This document shows positions 23,629 through 33,218 of a stretch of 64,000 bases of DNA, in pieces. The stretch spans positions 1 through 64,000 of the forward strand of contig NZ_JACVFC010000002.1 of assembly GCF_014529935.1 (NCBI RefSeq), given 5' to 3'. Source of the stretch: Chitinophaga qingshengii (GTDB lineage: Bacteria > Bacteroidota > Bacteroidia > Chitinophagales > Chitinophagaceae). The notes under the pieces were generated by a model. The model searched no databases. It saw only the letters and a program-made list of their open reading frames with translations, and was not told the DNA's origin. Both the position numbers and the translations under genes were made by a program. How positions within the stretch are numbered: the stretch's first letter is position 1; each line of letters opens with the position of its first letter.

Positions 23629-26409
23629 TTATTTTTGTGCGGCGCCACCACCCATTTTATTGAAGTTCCAGGTCACACTCAGCATAGCATAACGGCTAAT
23701 GGCAGACCAGGTATTCTGCGTGATAAAATTACTGTTGACAGAGCGGTTAAAACCAATGTTCTGATTCAGGATATCCTTTACCGAAGCCCTTAGTTCGAGC
23801 GCTTCCTTTTTACCGAACTTCTTTGCCAGCCAGGCATTCCAGAGTATCACGTTATTATTGCCGGTAAATACAGGTGTCTTCTGCCTGAAATTACACACCA
23901 CATCGGTTTGCAACTGGAACTTCCAGGGCAGGAACAGCGTCTCCGAAAAGGTAACGGTATAGGTCCAGTAGTTAGTGCGGAGCGATTGCTGTACAGAGGA
24001 CCTGCTGGTATTATAACCTGCTTCTACAGATAGATAATGCTCATACTTCTTCTCTTTGGAACCCATCAGGTCAATTTCGGCAGTGGTATTGGTACTCTTT
24101 GTTACATTCAGCTGGTCGTTGATATAACCGGCATTCCGGTAATAGTTGCTCCGTAGCCCTGAACTGAGCTGCAGATACGAAGAAAGTTTCCAACCCAAGT
24201 TCACGTTCACACCCGCATTCTGATTACCATTGACATTCACATAACGGGTGGTGCGCCTTCCTTTTTCATCAATAAAGGAAGATTCTCCAAAATCATTGCT
24301 GGTGGTGGAATAGTTCATACTCACCCAAATGGAACGTTCAGACAACACCTTAAAATCATTATAGGATAGCCGGAAAGTATTGTTGAAAGAAGGTTTCAGT
24401 CCGGGGTTACCTATCCTCACATCCTGGTCGTCATCGTTGGAACGCAGCGGTTGTAACTGGTTCATGGACGGCTGCTGCGTGTAACCGTTATAGTGAAGTC
24501 CCAAACGCCGCTGCTGACTAAAGACATACCGGATGGAACCCGCGGGGTACCAGTTCACAAACCGGCGGTCCATGTTGTTTTGATGATACACGTCGTCCTG
24601 ATGGAAGGTGGTAAAACCAAGGTTATTACCGGCTTGTATACGGAGCTTTTTCCCATTATACATATAAGCCAGTCCCGCTTTATGCATGAGTAAATTAAAT
24701 ACGTAACTATTGCTGTAAGTACTGTCTATCTTGTCGTACTTACCACCGTCCCCGGCATTGAAAGAATTACGGAACGATTTGCTGTTGGTCATCGTAAGGC
24801 CATAATTGGCCACCAGTGAGGACAATTCCGACAGCGGCTCGGTGTACGTTACAGTACCGGAGGCATTGATGTTTTCATTCCTGAACACCCTCCGCTGATC
24901 GGTAAGTGCAGAAGAATCAATACCTGTCACTTTTTTAAAATATTCGGTAAAAGAATATAACACACCATCGCCGTCACTAAGCGTGTAGTTCTCCGACAGG
25001 TTTACGGATACAGTACGTCCTTTTTTCTTCAATTTTTTGCGCCATAGCAGGTTGCTGTTTAACTGCCGGGTATCATCCGCTACAGACAAACTGCGGTTAT
25101 TACGGTTTACCAGCGAACTGTCCGCATCCAGGAATTCAGACAGGAAACGGCTATTGGATTTTTTATGATCCAGCCCAGCGTTCATGTCCAGCCGTAAAGA
25201 GGAGGAAGAGTCCAGTTGCATCTCATAACGGCCATCCACGCGGTTGCGCAGGATATTATTATTGAAATGCTCTTGCTGACGACGATAACTGGTGGTGTTA
25301 TCCGGCAGTATATTCTGGGTGGTAGTAGTACTGTTACCATCCACGTACATTCGCATGAACTTATAATTACCACCGAAATTTTGTTTATCCTGATTCCATT
25401 TATTGTTGAAGTGAATACCGCCTGTTTGCGACAGCGGATAGCCTTTACCGCTATACCGGCCATCCCACCCGGAAAATTCATCCTGGTTCATGAAAATAAG
25501 ATCGTCTCCGTCGGGAGAAATCATATTCTCCACCTGGCTTTGACCATATTTCTCCTGTTCGTCCCAGGTGAGCCCTGTTTTGCCCGTACTGGAAATAAAA
25601 CCATACCCTCCTACTTTCATTTTACCTTTGAACATATTGATCATAGCCTGGGTATCATGAATCCCATTGGTGCCGGCGCCGGTGCTCACCGTACCAAAAT
25701 AGCCGTTTTTCTTGTTGTCTTTTAGTTTCAGGTTCAGTGTTTTGCTGTTTTGCCCGTCATCCACGCCGGTGAAGGCAGCCTGCTCGCTCTTTTTATCATA
25801 CAGCTGTACCTTATCGATCATATCGGCGCGAAGGTTTTTGGTCACCAGCGTAGGATCGTCTCCAAAAAACTCTTCCCCATCTACCAGTACTTTTTTCACC
25901 TTTTGTCCCTGGGCTGTAATCTGGCCTTTATTATCCACCTGGATACCGGGCAGTTTCTTCAACAGGTCCTCCACAGAGGCGTTGGGCTGCGTTTGGTAGC
26001 TGCCGGCGTTAAACTCAGTGGTATCCCCTTTCATTTTGATGGCGGCTACTTTCTGTTGCACCACCACTTCCTGCAGCAGGCGGGAGCGCAACGTCATCAT
26101 GATATTATCGTCATGCACATGACTGGTATCCGATAACGTTACCGGCTCTACGTAATCTGCAAAGGCAGGATACGTAATCATCAGCAGGTATTTCCCTGCC
26201 GGAATATGTTCAAACCGGAACGCTCCTGTTTCACCGGTCCGCACAAACTGATACAGGATAGAATCTTTTGCATGTAAGAGCGCTACGACGGTGTTGGATA
26301 GTTTAACATGATTCAGCGTATCAGTCACCTGACCGCTGATCTTCGCGTGCTGGGCGTGACTGGTACTATAAACGGCCAAACAAATAATGAATGCCAATAG
26401 TTTTTTCAT
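23629..26409 (-). CDS. Outer-membrane beta-barrel protein with carboxypeptidase-like N-domain
   Basis: The start at 26409 gives 926 residues with a signal peptide (MKKLLAFIICLAVYSTSHAQ). A carboxypeptidase-regulatory-like beta-sandwich (about residues 24-105; ISGQVTDTLNHVKLSN) is followed by a plug-like domain (VEDLLKKLPGIQVDNKGQITAQG, then KKVLVDGEEFFGDDP). The rest is a long series of alternating beta strands typical of a large outer-membrane barrel related to TonB-dependent receptors (OMP_b-brl_3 type). It is in an operon with the GLPGLI protein downstream. Its transport or assembly role is unknown. The 279 bases upstream to the divergent dehydratase gene hold no clear promoter motif. Confidence 0.88.
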   Translation of the reverse strand: MKKLLAFIICLAVYSTSHAQHAKISGQVTDTLNHVKLSNTVVALLHAKDSILYQFVRTGETGAFRFEHIPAGKYLLMITYPAFADYVEPVTLSDTSHVHDDNIMMTLRSRLLQEVVVQQKVAAIKMKGDTTEFNAGSYQTQPNASVEDLLKKLPGIQVDNKGQITAQGQKVKKVLVDGEEFFGDDPTLVTKNLRADMIDKVQLYDKKSEQAAFTGVDDGQNSKTLNLKLKDNKKNGYFGTVSTGAGTNGIHDTQAMINMFKGKMKVGGYGFISSTGKTGLTWDEQEKYGQSQVENMISPDGDDLIFMNQDEFSGWDGRYSGKGYPLSQTGGIHFNNKWNQDKQNFGGNYKFMRMYVDGNSTTTTQNILPDNTTSYRRQQEHFNNNILRNRVDGRYEMQLDSSSSLRLDMNAGLDHKKSNSRFLSEFLDADSSLVNRNNRSLSVADDTRQLNSNLLWRKKLKKKGRTVSVNLSENYTLSDGDGVLYSFTEYFKKVTGIDSSALTDQRRVFRNENINASGTVTYTEPLSELSSLVANYGLTMTNSKSFRNSFNAGDGGKYDKIDSTYSNSYVFNLLMHKAGLAYMYNGKKLRIQAGNNLGFTTFHQDDVYHQNNMDRRFVNWYPAGSIRYVFSQQRRLGLHYNGYTQQPSMNQLQPLRSNDDDQDVRIGNPGLKPSFNNTFRLSYNDFKVLSERSIWVSMNYSTTSNDFGESSFIDEKGRRTTRYVNVNGNQNAGVNVNLGWKLSSYLQLSSGLRSNYYRNAGYINDQLNVTKSTNTTAEIDLMGSKEKKYEHYLSVEAGYNTSRSSVQQSLRTNYWTYTVTFSETLFLPWKFQLQTDVVCNFRQKTPVFTGNNNVILWNAWLAKKFGKKEALELRASVKDILNQNIGFNRSVNSNFITQNTWSAISRYAMLSVTWNFNKMGGGAAQK

Positions 26410-26688
26410 GTGGGCAGCTACTACAGGTGAATGGATGTTATGGAAAACAAATTCCACAATAAAATCTGAAAAAGAGAGGAGGCAGATGATAAACATCTGT
26501 TAAATATGAATTTATTTATCATGTGTGAAACCGCATTGTGTTGCAAACTGTCGTTTTTAACCGCAGTCACATGGCAGGAAGACTTTGCCTGTAATGATAA
26601 ACTATCTTATCAACCCCTAACAAAAACGTTATAGCACCGGCATACCCTCTATTATGACTCCGAAAAAAATTGTTGTATATTCAACAGC

Positions 26689-28404
26689 ATGGAATCATCA
26701 ACACTCAGAAGCAGCCAGTGGTTTGCCCGTGATGGCAAAGACGGCTTCATATACAGGGCATGGTTAAAAAAGCAGGGCATACCGGCGCATGAACTGGACG
26801 GTAAGCCCGTCATCGGTATTTGTAATACCTGGTCGGAGTTAACGCCTTGCAACTCCCACTTCCGGGAGCTGGCCGAATCCGTAAAACGGGGCGTGATCGA
26901 AGCGGGCGGTTATCCGCTGGAATTCCCGGTGATGTCGCTGGGGGAAACGCTCATTAAACCTACCGCTATGCTGTACCGTAACCTGGTAAGTATGGACGTG
27001 GAAGAATCTATCCGCGCCAACCCGCTGGATGGCGTTGTATTACTTTGCGGTTGCGATAAAACCACTCCCGCATTGGTCATGGGCGCCTGCAGTGTGGACC
27101 TGCCCACCATCGTGGTATCCGGCGGCGCTATGCTAACGGGCAGGCATATGGGAAGAAGTATCGGCACCAGTGATATATGGCGTTTCAGCGAAGAGCTGCG
27201 TTCCGGCAAAATGAGCACCGAAGAACTGGCCATGGCCGAAGCGGGCATGTGCCGCAGCGACGGACACTGCGCCGTGATGGGCACCGCCTCTACCATGGCC
27301 TGTATGGTAGAATCCCTGGGACTATCGTTGCCACAAAACGCCGCTATCCCCGCGCCGGATGCCGCCCGCAAAGTGCTGGCCCACCTCTCCGGTATGGAAA
27401 TCGTGAAAATGGTACGGGAAGACCGCCGCCTGTCCCATATCCTCACCCGGGCAGCCTTTGAAAATGCGATTATGGTCAATGCCGCCATCGGCGGATCTAC
27501 CAACTTTGTGGTACATCTGCTGGCCATCGCAGGGCGTATAGGCGTAGACGTAACACTGAAAGACATGGATACCTGGTCTGCCGAAATACCGCTGCTGGCC
27601 AACCTGCAGCCCTCGGGGCTGTATTTTATGGAAGACCTGTACTATGCCGGCGGACTACCGGCAGTGATGAACGCGCTGCTCTCCCGTTTGCATAAGGACT
27701 GCCTCACGGCCAACGGTAAAACCATCGGCGACAACTACCGCCACGCGGCCAGTTACAACCCGGAAGTCATTACCTCCCTGGAAACACCGTTTAATAACAT
27801 ATCCGGCATCGTGGTACTCAAAGGCAATATCTGTGAGCAAGGCGCCGTCATAAAACCTTCAGCAGCCACTCCCCGGCTGATGCAGCATACCGGTCCCGCT
27901 GTTGTATTTGAAGACATCGACGACTATAAACGCCGCATCGATGATCCCGCCCTGGATGTAACGGAGAATAGTGTACTGGTATTGAAAAACGTCGGACCTA
28001 AAGGATATCCCGGTATGCCGGAAGTAGGCAACATGGGCTTGCCGGCCAAATTGCTGGCCCAGGGCGTTACCGATATGGTGAGGATTTCTGACGGCAGGAT
28101 GAGTGGCACCGGTTTCGGTACGGTGATACTGCACGTATCACCCGAAGCAGCTGCCGGCGGTACACTCGCTATCCTCCGCGATGGCGATATAATCACCCTG
28201 GATGTCCCTAACCGTACGCTGCATGCAGACATTTCCCCGGAAGAAATTACCCGGCGGAAAGCAGCCTGGCAACCGGTTTACCCGGTAAGTAACAGGGGCT
28301 ACGTACAATTATACCAGCAACACGTGGAACAGGCACACCTGGGGGCCGACCTCGATTTTCTCAAAGGCAGTTCCGGCAGCCAGGTAACCCGGGACTCTCA
28401 TTAA
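26689..28404 (+). CDS. IlvD/Edd family sugar-acid dehydratase
   Basis: This 571-residue enzyme belongs to the dihydroxy-acid / phosphogluconate / pentonate dehydratase family. The three iron-sulfur ligands are C54 (NTWSELTPC), C122 (CGCDKTTPA) and C194 (DGHCAVMGTAST). The C-terminal active-site segment reads DGRMSGTGFGT with the catalytic Ser. The spacing closely matches the pentonate dehydratases (C59/C127/C200 in the Rhizobium L-arabinonate enzyme), and the start MESSTLRSSQWFARDGKDGF fits that branch better than amino-acid IlvD. It would dehydrate an aldonic acid to a 2-keto-3-deoxy acid. It is followed after 16 bases by an SDR dehydrogenase, a likely pathway partner. Confidence 0.9.
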   Translation: MESSTLRSSQWFARDGKDGFIYRAWLKKQGIPAHELDGKPVIGICNTWSELTPCNSHFRELAESVKRGVIEAGGYPLEFPVMSLGETLIKPTAMLYRNLVSMDVEESIRANPLDGVVLLCGCDKTTPALVMGACSVDLPTIVVSGGAMLTGRHMGRSIGTSDIWRFSEELRSGKMSTEELAMAEAGMCRSDGHCAVMGTASTMACMVESLGLSLPQNAAIPAPDAARKVLAHLSGMEIVKMVREDRRLSHILTRAAFENAIMVNAAIGGSTNFVVHLLAIAGRIGVDVTLKDMDTWSAEIPLLANLQPSGLYFMEDLYYAGGLPAVMNALLSRLHKDCLTANGKTIGDNYRHAASYNPEVITSLETPFNNISGIVVLKGNICEQGAVIKPSAATPRLMQHTGPAVVFEDIDDYKRRIDDPALDVTENSVLVLKNVGPKGYPGMPEVGNMGLPAKLLAQGVTDMVRISDGRMSGTGFGTVILHVSPEAAAGGTLAILRDGDIITLDVPNRTLHADISPEEITRRKAAWQPVYPVSNRGYVQLYQQHVEQAHLGADLDFLKGSSGSQVTRDSH

Positions 28405-28420
28405 TATATACATTCCCGTT

Positions 28421-29176
28421 ATGACAACAATATCCAAAGTAGCAATTGTTACCGGCGCCGGTCAGGGCATCGGATTCGAAATCTGCCGGCAACTGACGGT
28501 AGCCGGCATCGCTGTTATCCTAAATGATGTAGACGCACAACTGGCCGCGCAAGCAGCCAACACCATTACTGAAGAAAACGGCCGCTGTATTGCCTTCCCC
28601 GGCGACGCCAGCGACGTTACCTTTATTCAGAAAATGGTACATGCTGCCGTCGTGCAATTCGGCAGCCTCGATATTGTAATCGCCAATGCAGGCATCACCC
28701 TGTTCGGCGATTTCTTTACCTATACACCGGAAGCCTTCCAGCGTGTGATGCAGGTGAACCTCGCCGGTACGTTTTTCCTGGCACAGGCAGCCGCCAACCA
28801 GATGAAAAAACAACAACGTGGCGGCGCTATCCTCTTCACCTCTTCGGTGACCGGACATCAGGCACACAAAGACCTCGCCGCCTATGGCATGAGTAAGGCC
28901 GCTCTTGAAATGCTCGCTAAAAATCTGGTGATTGAATTATCGCCGTTTCAGATTACCGTCAATACGATTGCTCCCGGTGCTACGCTGACGGAAAGGACTT
29001 TGTCCGAGCCCGGCTATGCCGATACCTGGTCCAGGCTTACACCGATGGGACGGGCGGCCAGCACCGCAGATATCGCGCAGGCGGCGTTGTTCCTGGTATC
29101 AGAACAAGCCCGGCATATCACCGGGCAAAGCCTCGTGATCGATGGCGGCTGGACCAGCACCAGCCCTCAACCTTAA
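28421..29176 (+). CDS. SDR family NAD(P)-dependent oxidoreductase
   Basis: This is a 251-residue classical SDR. It has the cofactor motif TGAGQGIG (residues 11-18), NAG (about 88), Ser in the SSVTGHQAHKDLAAYGMSK segment, the catalytic YxxxK (YGMSK), and a C-terminal QSLVIDGGW. It resembles sugar or 3-oxoacyl dehydrogenases. Being 16 bases behind an aldonate dehydratase, it probably oxidises a sugar or a keto-deoxy sugar acid in the same pathway; this is inference. Its stop codon shares a TTAA palindrome with the stop of the convergent helicase gene. Confidence 0.88.
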   Translation: MTTISKVAIVTGAGQGIGFEICRQLTVAGIAVILNDVDAQLAAQAANTITEENGRCIAFPGDASDVTFIQKMVHAAVVQFGSLDIVIANAGITLFGDFFTYTPEAFQRVMQVNLAGTFFLAQAAANQMKKQQRGGAILFTSSVTGHQAHKDLAAYGMSKAALEMLAKNLVIELSPFQITVNTIAPGATLTERTLSEPGYADTWSRLTPMGRAASTADIAQAALFLVSEQARHITGQSLVIDGGWTSTSPQP

Positions 29177-32100
29177 TACCCTACGGAAATAAGGTCCATC
29201 AACTCTTCCGCAGAAAGACGCCCCGACTGATCACTGCCTTCCAGCAGGCGATCGGCCAGATCCCTTTTGCTGTGATGCAGCGCGATGATCTTTTCTTCGA
29301 TGGTCTGTTTCGCAACCAGCCGGTAAATAGTCACCGGTCTCGTTTGCCCGATACGATGCGCCCTGTCGGAGGCCTGTTCCTCAATGGCAGGGTTCCACCA
29401 GGGGTCCAGGTGTACTACATAATCGGCTGCGGTCAGGTTCAGTCCTACCCCGCCGGCTTTGAGGCTGATCAGGAACAGCTGTCCCCTGCCGGACTGAAAA
29501 TCACGTACCAGCCGTTCCCGTTGCGGTATAGGCGTGGCGCCATCCAGGTACAGGCAGTCGATGCCCCGCTGTTCCAGCGCCGTTTTTACCAATTCCAGGT
29601 GGCGGACAAACTGGCTGAACACCAGCGCACGGTGGTTATTGGAAATCAACTCCTGTACTATTTCCAGGAAGACATTCAGTTTGGAAGAGGTGATACCGCT
29701 TTCGCCATCCACCAGCTGCGGGTGACAGGCAGCCATGCGTAAACGGCTGATCTCTGCCAGCGCCTTCATCTGGCGGCGGCCCAGGTTCTCTTCGGGCACC
29801 GCCAGCGCTTCTATTGCTTTACGGCGTATCGCTTCATAAAACGACATTTCCTCGTGAGACAGCTCCACCAACCGCGTAATCTCGGTTTTAGAAGGCAACT
29901 CTTCCAGCACGGCTGTTTTGGTACGCCGCAGCAGGAAAGGCGCCAGCAGCCGGCGCAAATGCTGCTTCACCGTACTCTCCGGGTTGCGGACACTGGGAAA
30001 TACAAACTGCTCGTTAAAATGATCGAGGGAACCGAGTAACCCGGGATTGAGGAAGTTAAAGAGGTTCCAGATCTCGCCCATATGGTTTTGTATAGGCGTA
30101 CCCGTTAGCATCAGGCGGAAATCGGCCTGAAGGGCCATGGCCGCCTTGGAAGTCTTGGTTTGATAGTTTTTGATGGTATGGGCTTCGTCCAGCACGGCGG
30201 TACTCCAATGCGCACCGGCAAACAATTGCGCTTCTGCTTGCAGGATACCGTAAGTGGTCACCACCACATCGAAGGCGCCGGCGTTTTTAATCAGTGCAGC
30301 GCGTTTGCCGGGTTGTAACTCCACAATATTAAGCGAAGGTGCAAAACGGCTCAGTTCATTGACCCAGTTGGGCAATACCGAAGCAGGACTCACCACCAGC
30401 GCCGGACCATCAGCCGCACGGTAGAGCAATAACGCTATCGCCTGTACGGTTTTACCCAACCCCATGTCATCAGCGAGGCAGGCGCCGGCTCCCCAGGCGG
30501 CCAGGTGGGCCATCCAGCGGAAACCTTCTTCCTGGTAGGGGCGCAGCGTGGTCTGCAGGGTGACCGGTATTTCCGGGTGCAGGTCCATGGCCGTATCACG
30601 TTTATGGATAAACGCACGCCAGGCTTCGTCCACTTCCGCCTGACCGGCCTGCAGCAACAGATCGTCGAGCATGGAAGCGGCATAACGGGGAATACTCAGT
30701 CCCTGCGGCCCTTGTATGGCAATGTCTGCCAGTTCGTTGAGCCGTTTGCGTAAGTCCGCCGTGAGGGACAGGAATTCGCCATTATCCAGCGCCAGGAAAC
30801 GTTTTTTGACGATACGTTTAGTGTCAAGCAGTTCGCGGAAGGTGAGGACAAGGTTTTCATCCACACGGATCTCCCCATCGCACAGGAACCAATGTCCTTT
30901 TTCTTTCAGCGACAAGGCCACATGAGAGAAATTAACCTGGTCTTTCACATGATAACGTTCACCCTCCGGCCATTCGGCACGCACCAGGTCAGGATGGGCA
31001 TGTATCAGGTCCAGCAGTTCCAGGCAGTCTGCCGGGTCTTCGAACACCAGGGTATCGGCCACCAGTTCCTGGGGTACGATCTGCTGAATCAGTTCCAGCA
31101 ACCTTGTTTCATTGGCTTTTTCTTCTTCGAGGTTACGGTTGGCCTGCCAGCGTTCGCCGTTACTGATGCCGATGATGTGGGCGGCGCCTGCACCTGCCTT
31201 ACAATAGGGCGGATCTATGGTGAAAGGTTTCACAAACAGTCCCGCCTTGATACCGGCGCCAAAAGGCAATAACTGTATCACGATACGGGCATCGCCCTCC
31301 CGTTTGCGGATATTGAGTGAACCATCGCCCAGTTCGGAGTGTACGGTGAGGTGGGCGCCGATGCTTTTCAGTACCTGCATCAGCTTCTCCCGTCCTTCTG
31401 CAGGAACCACAGGCACCTGCGCCAGTGTTTGCAGCACTTTACGTTGCTGTGGCGTAAGCCGGATAATCTTCAGGCGTGTAGGCGTCTCCTTTACAAATAC
31501 CAGCTCGCTGCTATAATCATTGATGTTGACAGTAAACGTATAGCCTTTCCCGTTAAAGTTTACCAGCAACTCCGGCGTACCTTTTACGATCTCCACGGGA
31601 ACAGCAGGGTTATCTTCCAGGAAAAGGTAGGGATGCCCTGCCAGCTCTTCCCATACACGGCTATCGAAGGAAAAAGCTTCTCCGTCGTGGTTATAGAAAT
31701 GATCTTTTTGTATCGTGGTGCTGATACGCTGGTCCTGGTCGGTCATCGCTTCGGCCCTGCCTTCCTTAAGTTTTTTCAGCGGCACATTACGGCCGGCGCT
31801 CCAGCTACCATCGGGATTAGCCGTTTGTGCAACAGGCTGCAGCTTATAATGATCAAAATCCACCAGGTAGATCAGCCGGTGCACCGGCACCGGTTTTGCC
31901 TTACCGCCGGCATCGTCGGGCGTGAGCAGCGTATTGAGCAACCGTTCCCAGTCTGCCGTGAGCCTTATCTGCGACAGCACCGGTTCATAACGGATCACCG
32001 CACCAGCGGCAGTAAAAGCGGGTGCGTAGCCGGCATAACCCGCATCGCGGAAGAGGTATAAATATTCGTAGGTGAGTAACCGGTAGTGGTGTTCCATACC

Positions 32101-33198
32101 GCGGCGCAACAGTACATCTGCCTGCACCCGGAAAGTGATCAGCAGTTTGCTGCGGGGATGCAGCAACTGCAAGGCGATCACGGACAGGTAACTTAACAGC
32201 GGCTGTTCATTGCGTTCCAGCAATAGCAGCAACAGACTCTCCGCTTTTTCTTTTCTGCCGGCGTGCAGGTGCAGCAGGCAGATAGCGGGTGTAACAGCGG
32301 GAAATATTTTTCGTTCATAGGCTGTCAGCAATTTTTGTATAACCGGGTTGCTTTTTTCTCCTGGCAGCAAAGTCAATGTGAGCGCATAGTAAAAGGCAAA
32401 CAACGGAGATACAGGCAACGTATTTTTTTTATCCTGCTGCCGTTGCCGTTTAATGCCTTTATCAAATGCGATCAGTGCCGCCGCCGGATTGCCTTCGTAC
32501 AAGGTAACCAGCGCTTTCCCAAACAGTTCATCGGCGCTGGCATCTCCCAAAGGCGTATGCAAATCGCCCTGTAACAATTGCAACTCAGGGAAACGGGCAT
32601 CGCTGCGTGTTTGTAAAGCCAGCAGCTCCTCCATGGGCGGCAGTTGCAGCAGATGGTATTTAATGGCAAAAGAAAAGATGTTGTCCATTGCCGGTTCGGA
32701 AAATAGTTTCAGCAATCCGTCGTAGGCGGGAAAGAACAACAGATAGGATAACCAGGGTTGATATTCGTTCAGCTCCAGTTCCATCCGGCGTATAGGCGGC
32801 GCCAGCAGGTAACGGTCGCCGGTAAACCAGGCTACCAGCAGCTGTTGCAGTTCCTGTAACCTTGCACTCACTGAGTAAAAGGCATGTACCGCTCTACCGG
32901 TGCGGTCTACCACCGGCTGGTATTCCGGCCGGACAATATTGAGCGGCAACAGTTGAAAACTTAACGCAGGCGGCAGGTTATAGTGGCCGTTCACATTCAT
33001 CTGCAACAGTTCCTGCTCCCGCAGGTCGAGCAGGATATCTTCCAGCTCGGGGCGTGGCAGGGAAGTAAGCAGATTGACCGCATCAAACAACGTGTGTTTG
33101 TCTAACGGGTACAGATATATGGAGAGCACGTCTATCACCAGTTGCACGGCATCGTGCCGGGATTGATAACGCTGCAGATACCAGGCTTCATTGATCAT
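29173..33198 (-). CDS. SNF2-family DEAD/DEAH helicase
   Basis: This is a 1341-residue protein. The SNF2 ATPase core is in the C-terminal half: motif I DDMGLGKT (about residue 910), motif II DEAH (about 1000), LTGTPIQN, and the second lobe with LVFSQF, GVGLNLTAAD and RAHRIGQTRPV. The N-terminal 850 residues contain helical repeats and the SNF2-associated beta-rich regions common in bacterial HepA/RapA-like large helicases. It probably remodels protein-DNA complexes or acts in repair or transcription recycling. It begins 20 bases after the end of the DeoR-like gene, so it could be part of that transcription unit, although a -7-type box (33204-33211) also lies between the two genes. Confidence 0.9.
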   Translation of the reverse strand: MINEAWYLQRYQSRHDAVQLVIDVLSIYLYPLDKHTLFDAVNLLTSLPRPELEDILLDLREQELLQMNVNGHYNLPPALSFQLLPLNIVRPEYQPVVDRTGRAVHAFYSVSARLQELQQLLVAWFTGDRYLLAPPIRRMELELNEYQPWLSYLLFFPAYDGLLKLFSEPAMDNIFSFAIKYHLLQLPPMEELLALQTRSDARFPELQLLQGDLHTPLGDASADELFGKALVTLYEGNPAAALIAFDKGIKRQRQQDKKNTLPVSPLFAFYYALTLTLLPGEKSNPVIQKLLTAYERKIFPAVTPAICLLHLHAGRKEKAESLLLLLLERNEQPLLSYLSVIALQLLHPRSKLLITFRVQADVLLRRGMEHHYRLLTYEYLYLFRDAGYAGYAPAFTAAGAVIRYEPVLSQIRLTADWERLLNTLLTPDDAGGKAKPVPVHRLIYLVDFDHYKLQPVAQTANPDGSWSAGRNVPLKKLKEGRAEAMTDQDQRISTTIQKDHFYNHDGEAFSFDSRVWEELAGHPYLFLEDNPAVPVEIVKGTPELLVNFNGKGYTFTVNINDYSSELVFVKETPTRLKIIRLTPQQRKVLQTLAQVPVVPAEGREKLMQVLKSIGAHLTVHSELGDGSLNIRKREGDARIVIQLLPFGAGIKAGLFVKPFTIDPPYCKAGAGAAHIIGISNGERWQANRNLEEEKANETRLLELIQQIVPQELVADTLVFEDPADCLELLDLIHAHPDLVRAEWPEGERYHVKDQVNFSHVALSLKEKGHWFLCDGEIRVDENLVLTFRELLDTKRIVKKRFLALDNGEFLSLTADLRKRLNELADIAIQGPQGLSIPRYAASMLDDLLLQAGQAEVDEAWRAFIHKRDTAMDLHPEIPVTLQTTLRPYQEEGFRWMAHLAAWGAGACLADDMGLGKTVQAIALLLYRAADGPALVVSPASVLPNWVNELSRFAPSLNIVELQPGKRAALIKNAGAFDVVVTTYGILQAEAQLFAGAHWSTAVLDEAHTIKNYQTKTSKAAMALQADFRLMLTGTPIQNHMGEIWNLFNFLNPGLLGSLDHFNEQFVFPSVRNPESTVKQHLRRLLAPFLLRRTKTAVLEELPSKTEITRLVELSHEEMSFYEAIRRKAIEALAVPEENLGRRQMKALAEISRLRMAACHPQLVDGESGITSSKLNVFLEIVQELISNNHRALVFSQFVRHLELVKTALEQRGIDCLYLDGATPIPQRERLVRDFQSGRGQLFLISLKAGGVGLNLTAADYVVHLDPWWNPAIEEQASDRAHRIGQTRPVTIYRLVAKQTIEEKIIALHHSKRDLADRLLEGSDQSGRLSAEELMDLISVGY

Positions 33199-33203
33199 AC
33201 CGC

Positions 33204-33211
33204 CAAAAATA
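33204..33211 (-). promoter_or_regulatory. Possible -7 element directly before the SNF2 helicase
   Basis: TATTTTTG on the minus strand matches TAnnTTTG, but only 5 bases separate it from the start codon at 33198 and no upstream TTG lies at a good distance. If used, transcription would begin at about the start codon (leaderless). Confidence 0.3.
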
Positions 33212-33218
33212 GCGGTTT

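Noticed and set aside
26910..27602. A 230-codon antisense frame under the dehydratase
   Set aside because: It is opposite a strongly conserved IlvD/Edd gene and has no protein-like features.
31339..32061. A 240-codon antisense frame under the SNF2 gene
   Set aside because: Shadow of a conserved gene in a GC-richer region, with no motif or start context.
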